Assembly (NCBI GenBank): GCA_965247635.1
Contig: CBDFHJ010000003.1
Span: forward strand, 1-50,508
Direction: 5' to 3'
Source: CBDFHJ01 sp965247635
GTDB taxonomy: Bacteria > Chloroflexota > Dehalococcoidia > Lucifugimonadales > Australimonadaceae
DNA length: 50,508 nucleotides
Position numbers and translations under genes: made by a program. Shown piece after piece: positions 8,430-16,019 of the stretch. Every line of letters begins with the position of its first letter. Positions within the stretch are counted from its first letter, which is position 1. The notes under the pieces are model-generated. The model saw only the letters and a list, made by a program, of their open reading frames with translations, was not told where the DNA came from and did not search any database.

Positions 8430-9416
8430 CTACTCGTTCATGCTGCGGGGTGGCATCCCCGCCGACGTGTTGCCCGTCGATGCTTCCCCGCCGCCGCCGC
8501 CCTTGGCCAGGCCCGCCGCAGCAGGGAGCCAGCTTCCAACGCCGCCCCCACTGCCTGCCGCCCCTGCCTTCATCGCTCCGGCAGCCGACATAGCGCCGGT
8601 TGCCATGCCCGCCACGTGCATCATCCTGGGGAGGGCCATGAGCATGGATGCCCCGTAGTGGAGGGTGCGCAGCCAGGCGTCGAACACCCCAGTGGTGCCA
8701 AGCATCGAGGGGACCCTGGTGGTCATGTAGACGAAGGCGATGCTCATCAATAGCTGCCACAGGAAGTCGTTGACCGGCTGGCCTGCACCGATGGAGGCGA
8801 AGTCGTCCAGGAAGGCGATGGCCAGGGCCAGGGCGACCAGCTGGACCGACTGCTGGAACACCGTCACCAGGAAGGTCTTCAGCCAGTAGCGGCCCCACCC
8901 GGCGGTCATGGGCAGGACCCACAGCCCCAACGCCACGGGGGCCAGCACCAGCAGCAGGTCGATGAGGGCGAGGCGGATGATGAACTGCCCGATCACGTAG
9001 AGGATGAAGAAGCCGTAGACCAAGTAGAGCAAGGCCAGCGCCAACGCCAGTCCCGTGTTGCCCACCTGGATGGCCTGGAGGAACACGTCCAGGGGCGCTC
9101 TCAGCAGGTCTCCCGCCGTCACCTCCAACGAGACGGCCACGAACCGGGATATGCTGTCAGCCAGGTCGATGATGAAGGAGCCCCACCACAGAGAGGTGGA
9201 GGCCGCTACCACGGCGATCATCAACCGAGGCGCCAACTCCCTCCAGCCGAAGTCGTGACTCCCCAGGTGCTCCCGGAAGATCATGGTGATGCCCGCCCAC
9301 GCCAGGATGACCCCCAGGCCCGCAGCCACGACGACCCACACCACCATCCAGGCTTGCTGGACGGCTTCGCGCAGGTAGGTCAAATTGGGCGGGGTGCCGG
9401 TGAGGATGTCGGTCAT
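8430..9416 (-). CDS. TrbL/VirB6-like channel protein
   Basis: A 328-residue membrane protein with about six to seven hydrophobic segments (among them AWMVVWVVVAAGLGVILAW, LALALALLYLVYGFFILYV and LALIDLLLVLAPVALGLWV) and a Gly/Ala/Ser-rich soluble tail. These are features of TrbL/VirB6 inner-membrane channel proteins. The ATG at 9416 is chosen because GGGGGA lies at a good distance; the in-frame ATG at 9425 would be too close to it. It follows the exported-protein gene by 14 bases in the same operon. Confidence 0.75.
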   Translation of the reverse strand: MTDILTGTPPNLTYLREAVQQAWMVVWVVVAAGLGVILAWAGITMIFREHLGSHDFGWRELAPRLMIAVVAASTSLWWGSFIIDLADSISRFVAVSLEVTAGDLLRAPLDVFLQAIQVGNTGLALALALLYLVYGFFILYVIGQFIIRLALIDLLLVLAPVALGLWVLPMTAGWGRYWLKTFLVTVFQQSVQLVALALAIAFLDDFASIGAGQPVNDFLWQLLMSIAFVYMTTRVPSMLGTTGVFDAWLRTLHYGASMLMALPRMMHVAGMATGAMSAAGAMKAGAAGSGGGVGSWLPAAAGLAKGGGGGEASTGNTSAGMPPRSMNE

Positions 9417-9430
9417 GTGTTGCATTCCCC

Positions 9431-10033
9431 CTAGCAGTTGGCCGGGTCCGAGCCGGTGATCTTGCTCAGGACGCTGCACAGGATTCCGTGGATGCCCTCC
9501 ACCACCCAACCCGCAAATGCCTTGGCCCAGCGGGACGGGTCCAGAGCGTTCAGCACCCTGTCCCACAACCCCGAACCTTCATGGGCGGGGATGATGACCT
9601 CGAAGTCGTAGAGCTCATACTCGTGGAAGACGTACAGGACCAGGGTGTACGCCCTGTCCGGCTCCAGCTCGGGCTGCTCGTCGTACTCGGGGTAGTCGAT
9701 GTCGTACTCCCAGCCCCGGTCCTTCTCCTTGGGGTCGTCCTGGATGAAGTAGAGGGCGGTAAGCCACTCGCCGGTCACCGGGTCCTTGACCCCGTAGCCT
9801 GCCCAGGTGGGGTTCGCGCTGAAGATGGGCTTGGCCTCGAAGTCGCCGTCGTCGTGGCGCTTGATGAACTCCTCGTCCTCGTTGACCAGGGTGATTTCGC
9901 CGCTCTGCTGTAGGGGTGCGGCCAACGCCAGGTTGCTTGCGGGGGCGGCCGCCAGCGCCGCCAGGAGCAGCGCCCCGGCGATGAGCGTCAGCCGCATCGC
10001 CTTTATGGATTTCAGGGTCGATCTCAGTGCCAT
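9431..10033 (-). CDS. exported protein at the head of the transfer operon
   Basis: A 200-residue protein with a signal peptide (about residues 1-40, hydrophobic core LTLIAGALLLAALAAAPAS, ending LALAAP). The mature part is acidic, with a Glu/Asp/Tyr-rich middle (YDIDYPEYDEQPELE), and ends with an amphipathic stretch containing two cysteines. The ATG at 10033 has GGAGGTGACGAG just upstream, so the longer in-frame start is rejected. No family is recognised. As first gene of the transfer operon it could be a periplasmic or surface component, but this is only positional inference. Confidence 0.65.
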   Translation of the reverse strand: MALRSTLKSIKAMRLTLIAGALLLAALAAAPASNLALAAPLQQSGEITLVNEDEEFIKRHDDGDFEAKPIFSANPTWAGYGVKDPVTGEWLTALYFIQDDPKEKDRGWEYDIDYPEYDEQPELEPDRAYTLVLYVFHEYELYDFEVIIPAHEGSGLWDRVLNALDPSRWAKAFAGWVVEGIHGILCSVLSKITGSDPANC

Positions 10034-10420
10034 CTCGTCACCTCCTTGGGGGTCATGGAACAGTGGTTCCTGCAATCGAGTGTGAGCGCCCCGGAGATTG
10101 GGCGTAATCCCCTATAGGGGTGTTCACCCATGAACCCCCTTATAAGACCCTCCCAAGAGGGGGCCGTCTGTGATGTCATAGCCGTGTACAGAGATTTGAG
10201 TTTGTGAACAAAGTTGCACCGGGGTCGAAAGGCAAGCTAATTCGGGGAGAAAACACCCCCTACAGGACCATCTCAGCAAGCACTTTGTGTCCAGAGCTGG
10301 TTCCAGGGGGTGGCAGCAGAGTCCGCAGTGGGGACCGACACCGCTGCGAGGCGTGGAAACGGGCCTCATTGCACGAAAAGCGGCCAAAACGACATCGTTG
10401 CAAGGAAGGAGGGGTTTGTT
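10034..10420. promoter_or_regulatory. divergent intergenic region with three stacked inverted repeats
   Basis: It separates the minus-strand transfer operon from the plus-strand replication module and so must hold promoters for both. Three inverted repeats follow each other: the perfect 12-bp palindrome CCCCTATAGGGG (10109-10120), GTTCA/TGAAC (about 10122-10135) and CCCCCT/AGGGGG (10135-10140 and 10158-10163). They are good operator candidates. No -35/-10 pair is assigned with confidence. Confidence 0.5.
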
Positions 10421-11248
10421 ATGAGTTCGAGAGGAAGGCCGTTGGAAAGAACGAGGAGCATCGAGGACCTGCACGAGCTAAGGCTCATGGCGCTGCTTCA
10501 CGACCTGGTGAGGAAGCATCAGCGCAAAGGAGCGGGGGAGATGCTGGGCGTCGATCCCCGGACGGTGAAGGCGTGTCTGGAGCAAGGAGCGCTCTCCGAG
10601 TGGATGCGGACCGCATTGGAAGCGGAGCTGCTGTCCAGGGAGAAAGCGGCGATGGCGGCCCAGCAGAAGGGCATCGAAGCCCTGGATCAGCGCATGGAGG
10701 CGTTGGAGCAACAGATCACCAGCGGCCTCGGAGAGATGCGGACCACTATGGAGGGCGAGATCAAGGCGCTCAAAGACGAACACGCGGGGGCGCTGCGGCA
10801 GTGGGAACGGCGTCTGGCCCAGGTGGAGGCGGGATACGGCGGAGCGTCAGCGCCCAACTCAGAGAAGCAGCCCGTGACGACGGGTGTGACCCGGCGGCGG
10901 TATCCCGAGCTGGTGACCGTCGAGCCTGCTCTCGATGACGAGGCGGTCTTCGGTGCGGCGTGGCCGCTGATCGACGAGTGGCGCACGCTCAGAGCGAGTC
11001 ATCCCATCCGGGGCAAGAGTCTGTCGTGGCTGGTGACGCACGAGCGTATCCTGGATATGGAGCTGGCCATGCTGGAGAAGCACGGGCTGACCTTGCCCCC
11101 AGAGCCCATGCCGCTCACGGGGCACTGGAGGAGAGGGCAGCTATCCTGGCGCTGGACGGCGCTCTACGACACCCAGAGGGCGCGGGCCAAGCGGGAGTTG
11201 CTCAGGTGGGTGCGCCGGATCCTCACCCTGGGCCTGTGGCGGAAGTAG
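10421..11248 (+). CDS. coiled-coil protein with HTH-like N-terminus, possible element regulator
   Basis: A 275-residue protein starting MSSRGRPLERTRS, with AAGGAGG eight bases before its ATG. Residues about 20-60 (HDLVRKHQRKGAGEMLGVDPRTVKACLEQGAL) look like a helix-turn-helix. Residues about 75-150 are heptad-rich and likely coiled-coil. The C-terminal part (LIDEWRTLRASHPIRGKSL) is a separate Trp/Arg-rich soluble region. It is the first gene after the divergent region with stacked palindromes, which suits a transcriptional regulator of the element. No named family is recognised. Confidence 0.55.
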   Translation: MSSRGRPLERTRSIEDLHELRLMALLHDLVRKHQRKGAGEMLGVDPRTVKACLEQGALSEWMRTALEAELLSREKAAMAAQQKGIEALDQRMEALEQQITSGLGEMRTTMEGEIKALKDEHAGALRQWERRLAQVEAGYGGASAPNSEKQPVTTGVTRRRYPELVTVEPALDDEAVFGAAWPLIDEWRTLRASHPIRGKSLSWLVTHERILDMELAMLEKHGLTLPPEPMPLTGHWRRGQLSWRWTALYDTQRARAKRELLRWVRRILTLGLWRK

Positions 11249-11663
11249 ACGCTTTCAGGGTGTGGTTAGGGTTTCGTGGAACTTTTGTCGAACTAGAGTG
11301 AACACTTTGGGCGGTGAGGCCTAAAAGGTATTGCCAACGGGGCAATGGGGCGTAATGCTGAGATTATTATCAGGTTTTTCCAGTGTTTCTTTGCCTTAGA
11401 AACCTGGGGGTCCTTTCCCTGAGCCCGGGATAGACTAGAGGGATCGAGCTAGGCTCTCCCAACGGTCGCCCAAGAGGGATGTTTCCACAAAGGCCGGAGT
11501 GCGTCCTGCGTTTCGACCTTTCGATACGACGGTTGGAGTGCCCCATGCCCTCTGACCGGCTCCCCATGCCTGCGGCATAGCCCTTCAGACAGCTAGGCCG
11601 CAGCTTCGACACGCGCCGGTCTACGGTCCCGTCCGTCAGGCTGGCCGCTTCGCGTCACCGCAG

Positions 11664-11717
11664 CTTCCCCAGAGTCGGTACGCCATATTGGCCCTGGCCG
11701 CGCTGCGCCCTTTTACA
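11664..11717. repeat. direct repeat copy 1 (about 54 bp)
   Basis: Copy 1 contains CTTCCCCAGAGTCG, ATATTGGCCCTGGC and GCTGCG in order. Copy 2, 106 bases further on, has the same blocks with scattered substitutions and a one-base gap. Confidence 0.75.
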
Positions 11718-11769
11718 CCCGCGTCTGTTCTGTGGCCACATCCTGGGACAGCCGCGCCACGTCTTCGTA

Positions 11770-11823
11770 GTTCCCCAGAAGTCGCCTAGATATTGACCCT
11801 GGCTGAGCTGCGTCTTCTTCACA
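11770..11823. repeat. direct repeat copy 2 (about 54 bp)
   Basis: It matches copy 1 through GTTCCCCAGAAGTCG, ATATTGACCCTGGC and GCTGCG. The conserved ATATTGRCCCTGGC core is the best candidate for a protein-binding site. Confidence 0.75.
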
Positions 11824-11946
11824 ACCACACTCCGTTCTCCGCGTTTGGCATCCGACCGTGGGCGGAGTGTGTCCATCGTCAACCAACCCATAAGCCACGA
11901 CCCGCGCCACGGATGCCGGTGCGGGCAACACAAAAGGAGGTGCGTA

Positions 11947-12219
11947 TTGCACACGAAGGAACGGGTTCCACGGGTCCTGGCCGCCGTCGCCGGGACCGCA
12001 AGAGCCATGCGGCGGCACAAGCGGAGGACGCTGGCGGCAGGCGTGGCGTTGCTCCTGGCAACGCCCCTGTTGACCGGTTCAGGTGTTGACGCCTTCACCG
12101 TAAACGTCCTGGCCCTTGGATGCGGGGCGCTGATGCTCCGGCGGTTCGTGGGCGCAAGGAACAGGAAACAGGCGATACAAGCACTACGGCAATCGAAAGT
12201 AGAAAGGAGAACACGATGA
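11947..12219 (+). CDS. small basic membrane protein
   Basis: A 90-residue protein with a very basic N-terminus (about residues 1-27, ending RRHKRR) and a hydrophobic stretch (TLAAGVALLLATPLL) followed by a second weak one (FTVNVLALGCGALML), then a basic tail. The TTG start at 11947 is chosen because AAAAGGAGG lies seven bases upstream; longer in-frame starts have no such site. Its TGA overlaps the next ATG (ATGA). No family is recognised. Confidence 0.5.
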   Translation: MHTKERVPRVLAAVAGTARAMRRHKRRTLAAGVALLLATPLLTGSGVDAFTVNVLALGCGALMLRRFVGARNRKQAIQALRQSKVERRTR

Positions 12220-12683
12220 CAACGGCAGTGATGAACAACAGAACGATGGTAGTGGGTGAAAGGCCCAGGCGCAGTCTGGAGGAGCTGGTGGACCGGGTGA
12301 TGGATGCCCTCTTTGCCAGCAACCATGAGCAGCCCCAGGAGACCGTGGCCCGGAGGGTCCACGACGCACGGCGGCTGCGGAAGGCGGGGAACCTCGACGG
12401 TGCGTTGACGCTCATAGCCGACCTGGACACCGCCACGGCGGATGCGCGCGAGGCGCGTTGGGCTTTCGCCGAGTGGCAGGACCTGGTGCGACGACGGTTC
12501 GGGCAAAGCGAGACCCTGGTGTACAGCCAGGGCACCGGCAGAGCCGCGGCGCTCGCTCCCCACGGCGACGGGACCGTGAAAGTCCTGGCCGTGCTGGGGA
12601 TGGTGTGGCAGCCGGGCAAGGTGGTCTCCGCGAGGAGCCTGCGGGGCCTGAAGCCCCTGAAAGGAGGTGGGTCATGGTCGTAG
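12216..12683 (+). CDS. hypothetical protein upstream of primase
   Basis: A 155-residue protein, mostly helical and rich in Arg and Ala, with the segment RRSLEELVDRVMDALF near residue 20 and EARWAFAEWQDLVRRRFG near residue 85. The ATG at 12216 overlaps the preceding stop by ATGA, and its own stop lies 10 bases inside the primase gene, so all three genes are probably translated together. The tail is less conserved in character. No domain is recognised; a DNA-replication accessory role is suggested only by the neighbours. Confidence 0.6.
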   Translation: MTTAVMNNRTMVVGERPRRSLEELVDRVMDALFASNHEQPQETVARRVHDARRLRKAGNLDGALTLIADLDTATADAREARWAFAEWQDLVRRRFGQSETLVYSQGTGRAAALAPHGDGTVKVLAVLGMVWQPGKVVSARSLRGLKPLKGGGSWS

Positions 12684-13732
12684 CCAACACACAGGTTGAC
12701 CTGGAGGCCCTCAAGAGCCGCCATTCCCTGGCCGACGTGGTGGAGGCTGCGGGCGTGCAGCTGAGGGGAAGGGGCAGGGTCCGTCAGGGCGTCTGTCCAT
12801 TCCACCAGGAGTCGGAAGGTAGCTTTACGGTGTACGGCGATTCGGAACGCTGGTATTGCTTCGGGTGCGGTCTAGGAGGAGACGTGCTGGACTTTATCCA
12901 GCGGGCCGAGGGCCTGACCCTGCCCGAGGCGATACAGAGGCTGGGTGGTGGGACTGGGCTGGCTCCCAGCCCAGCCGTCCGGTCGAGGACACAGGCCGCG
13001 CCACGGCGTACCGCTGCTCCCGTGGTTCCCCAGCGGGATCCGGCGGCGCTGTCGGCGGCAACGAGGTTCTACCTCCGGTCCATGCTCCAGAGCTCCGAGG
13101 GGCGGGAGTACCTGGGCTCCAGGGATATCAGCTTCGATACCGCCTGCCGCCTGGGTCTTGGCTATGCCACGGGGGACGGGCTGCGCCGATACCTTGAAGC
13201 CGCCGGATTCGGCGGCGAGCGGATACGGGCCTCGGGCTTGTTCACCGAGCGGGGCGAGCGGTTCGCTGGGATGGTGGTGGTTCCCGACCTGGCCTCGGGA
13301 CGCGTCCGCTGGCTTGTGGGCCGGGCCATTGACCCGGAGCGGGCGCCGAGGTTCCAGGCGCTGCCCGGACCCAAGCCGGTGCTTGGACTTGGGCGGCTTG
13401 GGGCTGCGCCGTCTTGGGTGGTCCTTACTGAAGGGGTGTTCGACTGGCTTGCCTTGACCCAGTGGGGGTTGCCAGCCGTCGCAGCCCTGGGGACACAGGG
13501 CATGGAGCGGGTGGCGGCTAGCTTGCGTGGCTTCCCCCGCGTGTTCCTCGCCTTCGACGCCGACGATGCCGGCCGCGAGGCCGCCGAGCGGCTTGAGAGC
13601 TTGCTTGGACGGCGGCCCGCCGTCGTTACCTTGCTTGACGGCGTGGCGGACGTGGCCGAGCTTGCCACGCATCCCCACGGGCGGGCGATTTTCCTGGGCT
13701 TGCTTGCCAGGGCAGCCCGCACCGCTAAGTAG
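12674..13732 (+). CDS. DnaG-like primase (CHC2 zinc finger plus Toprim)
   Basis: A 352-residue primase. Residues about 10-85 form a CHC2 zinc finger: Cys41, His44, Cys62 and Cys65 (CPFH...YCFGCGLGGD). Residues about 245-320 form a Toprim domain with Glu253 (LTEGVFDW) and the Asp295-Ala-Asp297 motif (FDADDAG). It is shorter than chromosomal DnaG and lacks an obvious helicase-binding domain, as in phage and plasmid primases. AAGGAGG precedes the ATG at 12674. It would make RNA primers for replication of the element. Confidence 0.9.
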   Translation: MVVANTQVDLEALKSRHSLADVVEAAGVQLRGRGRVRQGVCPFHQESEGSFTVYGDSERWYCFGCGLGGDVLDFIQRAEGLTLPEAIQRLGGGTGLAPSPAVRSRTQAAPRRTAAPVVPQRDPAALSAATRFYLRSMLQSSEGREYLGSRDISFDTACRLGLGYATGDGLRRYLEAAGFGGERIRASGLFTERGERFAGMVVVPDLASGRVRWLVGRAIDPERAPRFQALPGPKPVLGLGRLGAAPSWVVLTEGVFDWLALTQWGLPAVAALGTQGMERVAASLRGFPRVFLAFDADDAGREAAERLESLLGRRPAVVTLLDGVADVAELATHPHGRAIFLGLLARAARTAK

Positions 13733-13961
13733 CACAGTCCTCCTTCCATACGGGCTTCCCGCCCGCTCTTGTGCCCACGCCAGCCCACCGTCTTGCAGGC
13801 TCTGTGCCCTGCGCCATCGATCCACACAGCATTACCCAAGGAGGCGCTATGCCCAGTGAATGACGGGGCTTGCCCCGCCTACGGGCTTCCCATAGGGGAT
13901 ACCTGCACCGACCAGAGAAAGAGCAGTCAGCACATCACAGACATCACGAAGGAGAAGCACA
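13733..13961. promoter_or_regulatory. leader region with a 4-codon ORF and hairpin upstream of the Rad52-type gene
   Basis: AAGGAGG at 13838-13844 is followed at a proper distance by ATG CCC AGT GAA TGA (13849-13863, peptide MPSE). Immediately after comes the hairpin CGGGGCTTGCCCCG (13864-13877). A good ribosome-binding site spent on a four-codon frame next to a hairpin looks like a leader-peptide arrangement, or the relic start of a lost gene. Confidence 0.35.
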
Positions 13962-14714
13962 ATGACGAACGCAGCGACAAAGAACGGAAGCAACGGCGTC
14001 CACCCGGACGCCGCCATCACTCCGGAGCACGACCTGCTCTGGGACAGCCTGTCCCCAAGGGTGGTGAGCGAGCTGGAGAAGCCCCTCGACCCGAGCCTGG
14101 TGTCCCAGCGCAAGGGACGGGCCGGGCGCAATTACAGCTACATCGAGGGACACACCGTCATCGACCAGGCGAACGAGATATTTGGTCGCGGCGGCTGGGG
14201 ATACGAGGTGGTCGGCGACGTGACCCTGCGGGAGATCGAGCAGGTCGACCCCAAGACGGGCGAGATGAGCCGCATCCGCGCCTACAGCGCTCCCGTGCGG
14301 GTCACCGTTCCCGGCGCTCCGCCCCGCACGGACATCGGGTTCCACGCCGTGGCGGAGGAGACGGCGGAGGGTCACGACACAGCCTGCAAAGGGTCGGTTA
14401 CCGACGGTCTCAAACGCGCCCTGCGCAGCTTCGGAGACCAGTTCGGGAATTGCCTCTATGGGGACCAGGCGGCCACCGGGCAACCGGCGAAGCAGGAAAG
14501 CGCAGCCGACTCCCTTGCTCCGTCGCTGCGGGCGACGCTGATCGACCTGGGGGCGATGCAAGGGTTCGACGAGAAGCAGGTGCGGGCTGCGGTCAAGGGC
14601 AAGACGGGCAAGAACCTTGAGGCGGTATCGGCATCGGAGCTGACGCCGCTGGTGCAAGGGGCGACCCGGAAGCTCCAGCAGACGCGGGAAGCAGCCGTGC
14701 CGGAAGCGGCATGA
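13962..14714 (+). CDS. Rad52/22-family single-strand annealing protein
   Basis: A 250-residue protein matching the Rad52/22 DNA-annealing family over residues about 35-175: GRNYSYIEGHTVIDQANEIF, GWGYEVVGDV, then HDTACKGSVTDGLKRALRSFGDQFGN, which is typical of the family's C-terminal core. The tail is low in order. Such proteins anneal complementary single strands during recombination of phages and plasmids. GAAGGAGA precedes the ATG. Its likely partners are the Cas4/RecB-like nuclease and SSB encoded just downstream. A strong hairpin with a T tract follows the gene. Confidence 0.85.
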   Translation: MTNAATKNGSNGVHPDAAITPEHDLLWDSLSPRVVSELEKPLDPSLVSQRKGRAGRNYSYIEGHTVIDQANEIFGRGGWGYEVVGDVTLREIEQVDPKTGEMSRIRAYSAPVRVTVPGAPPRTDIGFHAVAEETAEGHDTACKGSVTDGLKRALRSFGDQFGNCLYGDQAATGQPAKQESAADSLAPSLRATLIDLGAMQGFDEKQVRAAVKGKTGKNLEAVSASELTPLVQGATRKLQQTREAAVPEAA

Positions 14715-14742
14715 GCCCAACGCGCCATAGCGAGCCCACGTA

Positions 14743-14783
14743 ACGGGGCTGTCTCCATACCGGGGCAGCCCCGTTTTCATTTG
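14743..14783 (+). terminator. hairpin with T-rich tail after the Rad52-type gene
   Basis: A perfect 9-bp stem ACGGGGCTG (14743-14751) / CAGCCCCGT (14766-14774) is followed by TTTTCATTT. This is a rho-independent terminator or attenuator lying 29 bases past the stop codon. Confidence 0.75.
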
Positions 14784-14817
14784 GCCAATTGAGCAACACA
14801 CAGAAAGGAGACAACCG

Positions 14818-15114
14818 ATGACGACGACGAGCCTTTTCCTCATCGACCGGGTGGAGGAGCGCCTTGCGGAGCTGTGGCTCCAGATGGACCACATCGGCAA
14901 CGCCTGTTTCCAAGAGGAGATTGAGCAGGTGAGCCACGCCTTCCCAGCCGCGGAGAACAGTCCCTCCGCGCTCCGGGTTATCCAGCAAGCCCACGACCTC
15001 TTCGGGCGGGTACACACCGAGTATGTCCCGGAGATTCAGAGTCGGATCGGACACCAGGGCGTCGGGTGCCCCCATTGCAAACCGCCTGGGCCTGACTCAG
15101 GGCGAGCGGCCTAG
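14818..15114 (+). CDS. hypothetical small protein
   Basis: A 98-residue protein with a good ribosome-binding site (AAAGGAGA, nine bases upstream). The first 75 residues are helical (LIDRVEERLAELWLQMDHIG, then ALRVIQQAHDLFGRVHTEY). A CxxC pair (GCPHCKP) lies near the C-terminus and could bind metal only if the protein forms a dimer. No family is recognised. It is flanked by recombination genes on the same strand. Confidence 0.55.
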   Translation: MTTTSLFLIDRVEERLAELWLQMDHIGNACFQEEIEQVSHAFPAAENSPSALRVIQQAHDLFGRVHTEYVPEIQSRIGHQGVGCPHCKPPGPDSGRAA

Positions 15115-15198
15115 ACAACCAAGACATACGCGATGGAGCGGGACTGTCTCTGCGGAGACTTCCCCGCCCTTCCACTACAGGACAGAAAGGAAGAAGCC

Positions 15199-15519
15199 AT
15201 GAAAGTGAACACTATGTATACCCCGTGGGGACCTCCCCAGGACGTCGTAGCGCTGGCCGAGGGCGTGGTGCGGGTCGAAACGGCCAGTCACGGCGGGCTG
15301 AAGCTGAGCCGGGAGCGGTGGGACTCCCTTCCCCCTGCCGTCCAAGAGACGCTGCTGACCCCGGCCTTCGCCGAAGAGGACTGTGAAGAGGTCATCGTAC
15401 AGACGCTGCTGGGCATCGGCGACAAGAGGGACCGGGAGTGTGCCCTCAAGGTCGCCAAATTCTTCGACCGCTACGCCCCAGCCCTTCCCTATCTCCTTGA
15501 GAAGGGGGAGGGGCCATGA
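15199..15519 (+). CDS. DUF7007-like small protein
   Basis: A 106-residue protein. It begins with TPWGPPQDVVALAEGVVRV followed by ETASHGGLKLSRERW, a pattern that recalls the DUF7007 domain found in phage and plasmid genes (TPWG... and SHGG-L-S). The C-terminal half is acidic and helical. The ATG at 15199 has AAAGGAAG upstream. Its TGA overlaps the ATG of the TSCPD gene (ATGA), so the two are translationally coupled. Function is unknown. Confidence 0.55.
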   Translation: MKVNTMYTPWGPPQDVVALAEGVVRVETASHGGLKLSRERWDSLPPAVQETLLTPAFAEEDCEEVIVQTLLGIGDKRDRECALKVAKFFDRYAPALPYLLEKGEGP

Positions 15520-15926
15520 CCCCGGCGACACGGCCCAGGCCCCGGACGCTGCCAAGCAGCACCACCAAGCTCTCCACCGAGCATGGCAACTTGTACGTCA
15601 CGGTGTCCCTGGACGAGGACGGGGCGCCCTTCGAGGTCTTCGGCACTATCGGGAAGGCAGGTAGTTTTACCTCAGGGGTAACGGAGGCGGTCTGCCGCCT
15701 CGTCTCGCTGCACTTGCGGCGCGGTACTCCCTTGGACGAGATCATCGACCAGATGCAGGGGGTTAGCGAGATGCAGCCCTTCGCCAATCAAATAGGCGAT
15801 GGGTCGAGCGTGTGGGTGCTGGGCCTCGCAGATGGCATCTCCCAGGTCCTCAAGCTCCATCTGAAGGAGCGAGAAGAGAGGGCGAAAGAGGGGATAGAGG
15901 AATCCGAATCCAAAGCCGCCGCATGA
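15516..15926 (+). CDS. stand-alone TSCPD domain protein (ribonucleotide reductase C-terminal-like)
   Basis: A 136-residue protein that resembles the TSCPD region found near the C-terminus of adenosylcobalamin-dependent (class II) ribonucleotide reductases: RPRTLPSSTTKLSTEHGNLYVTV, then FEVFGTIGKAGSF, TSGVTEAVCRLVSLHLRRG and PLDEIIDQMQGV. The large catalytic domain is absent, so it cannot be a reductase alone. It may regulate or bind a host reductase or bind nucleotides. It starts inside the previous gene's stop (ATGA). Confidence 0.75.
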   Translation: MTPATRPRPRTLPSSTTKLSTEHGNLYVTVSLDEDGAPFEVFGTIGKAGSFTSGVTEAVCRLVSLHLRRGTPLDEIIDQMQGVSEMQPFANQIGDGSSVWVLGLADGISQVLKLHLKEREERAKEGIEESESKAAA

Positions 15927-16019
15927 GCGGCGCACACAACCGATGGTTGCTCAACTAGCGAGGCTGTCTCCACGGAGGCGGTCCCGCTTCTCATCTATAG
16001 GAACGAAGGAGGACAGACC

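Larger units (their letters stand above)
11249..11946. other. 700-bp non-coding region with a diverged 54-bp direct repeat
   Basis: No frame here has both a start with ribosome-binding site and coding character. The region contains a long imperfect direct repeat (11664-11717 and 11770-11823) and several short inverted repeats. A cis-acting site such as a replication origin, transfer origin or partition site is plausible given the module, but no nic-site or iteron consensus is recognised. Confidence 0.4.

Noticed and set aside
11845..11946. Longer start for the small membrane protein
   Set aside because: The in-frame extension has no ribosome-binding site and a Cys/His/Arg-rich text unlike the rest. 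AAAAGGAGG before the TTG at 11947 decides the start.
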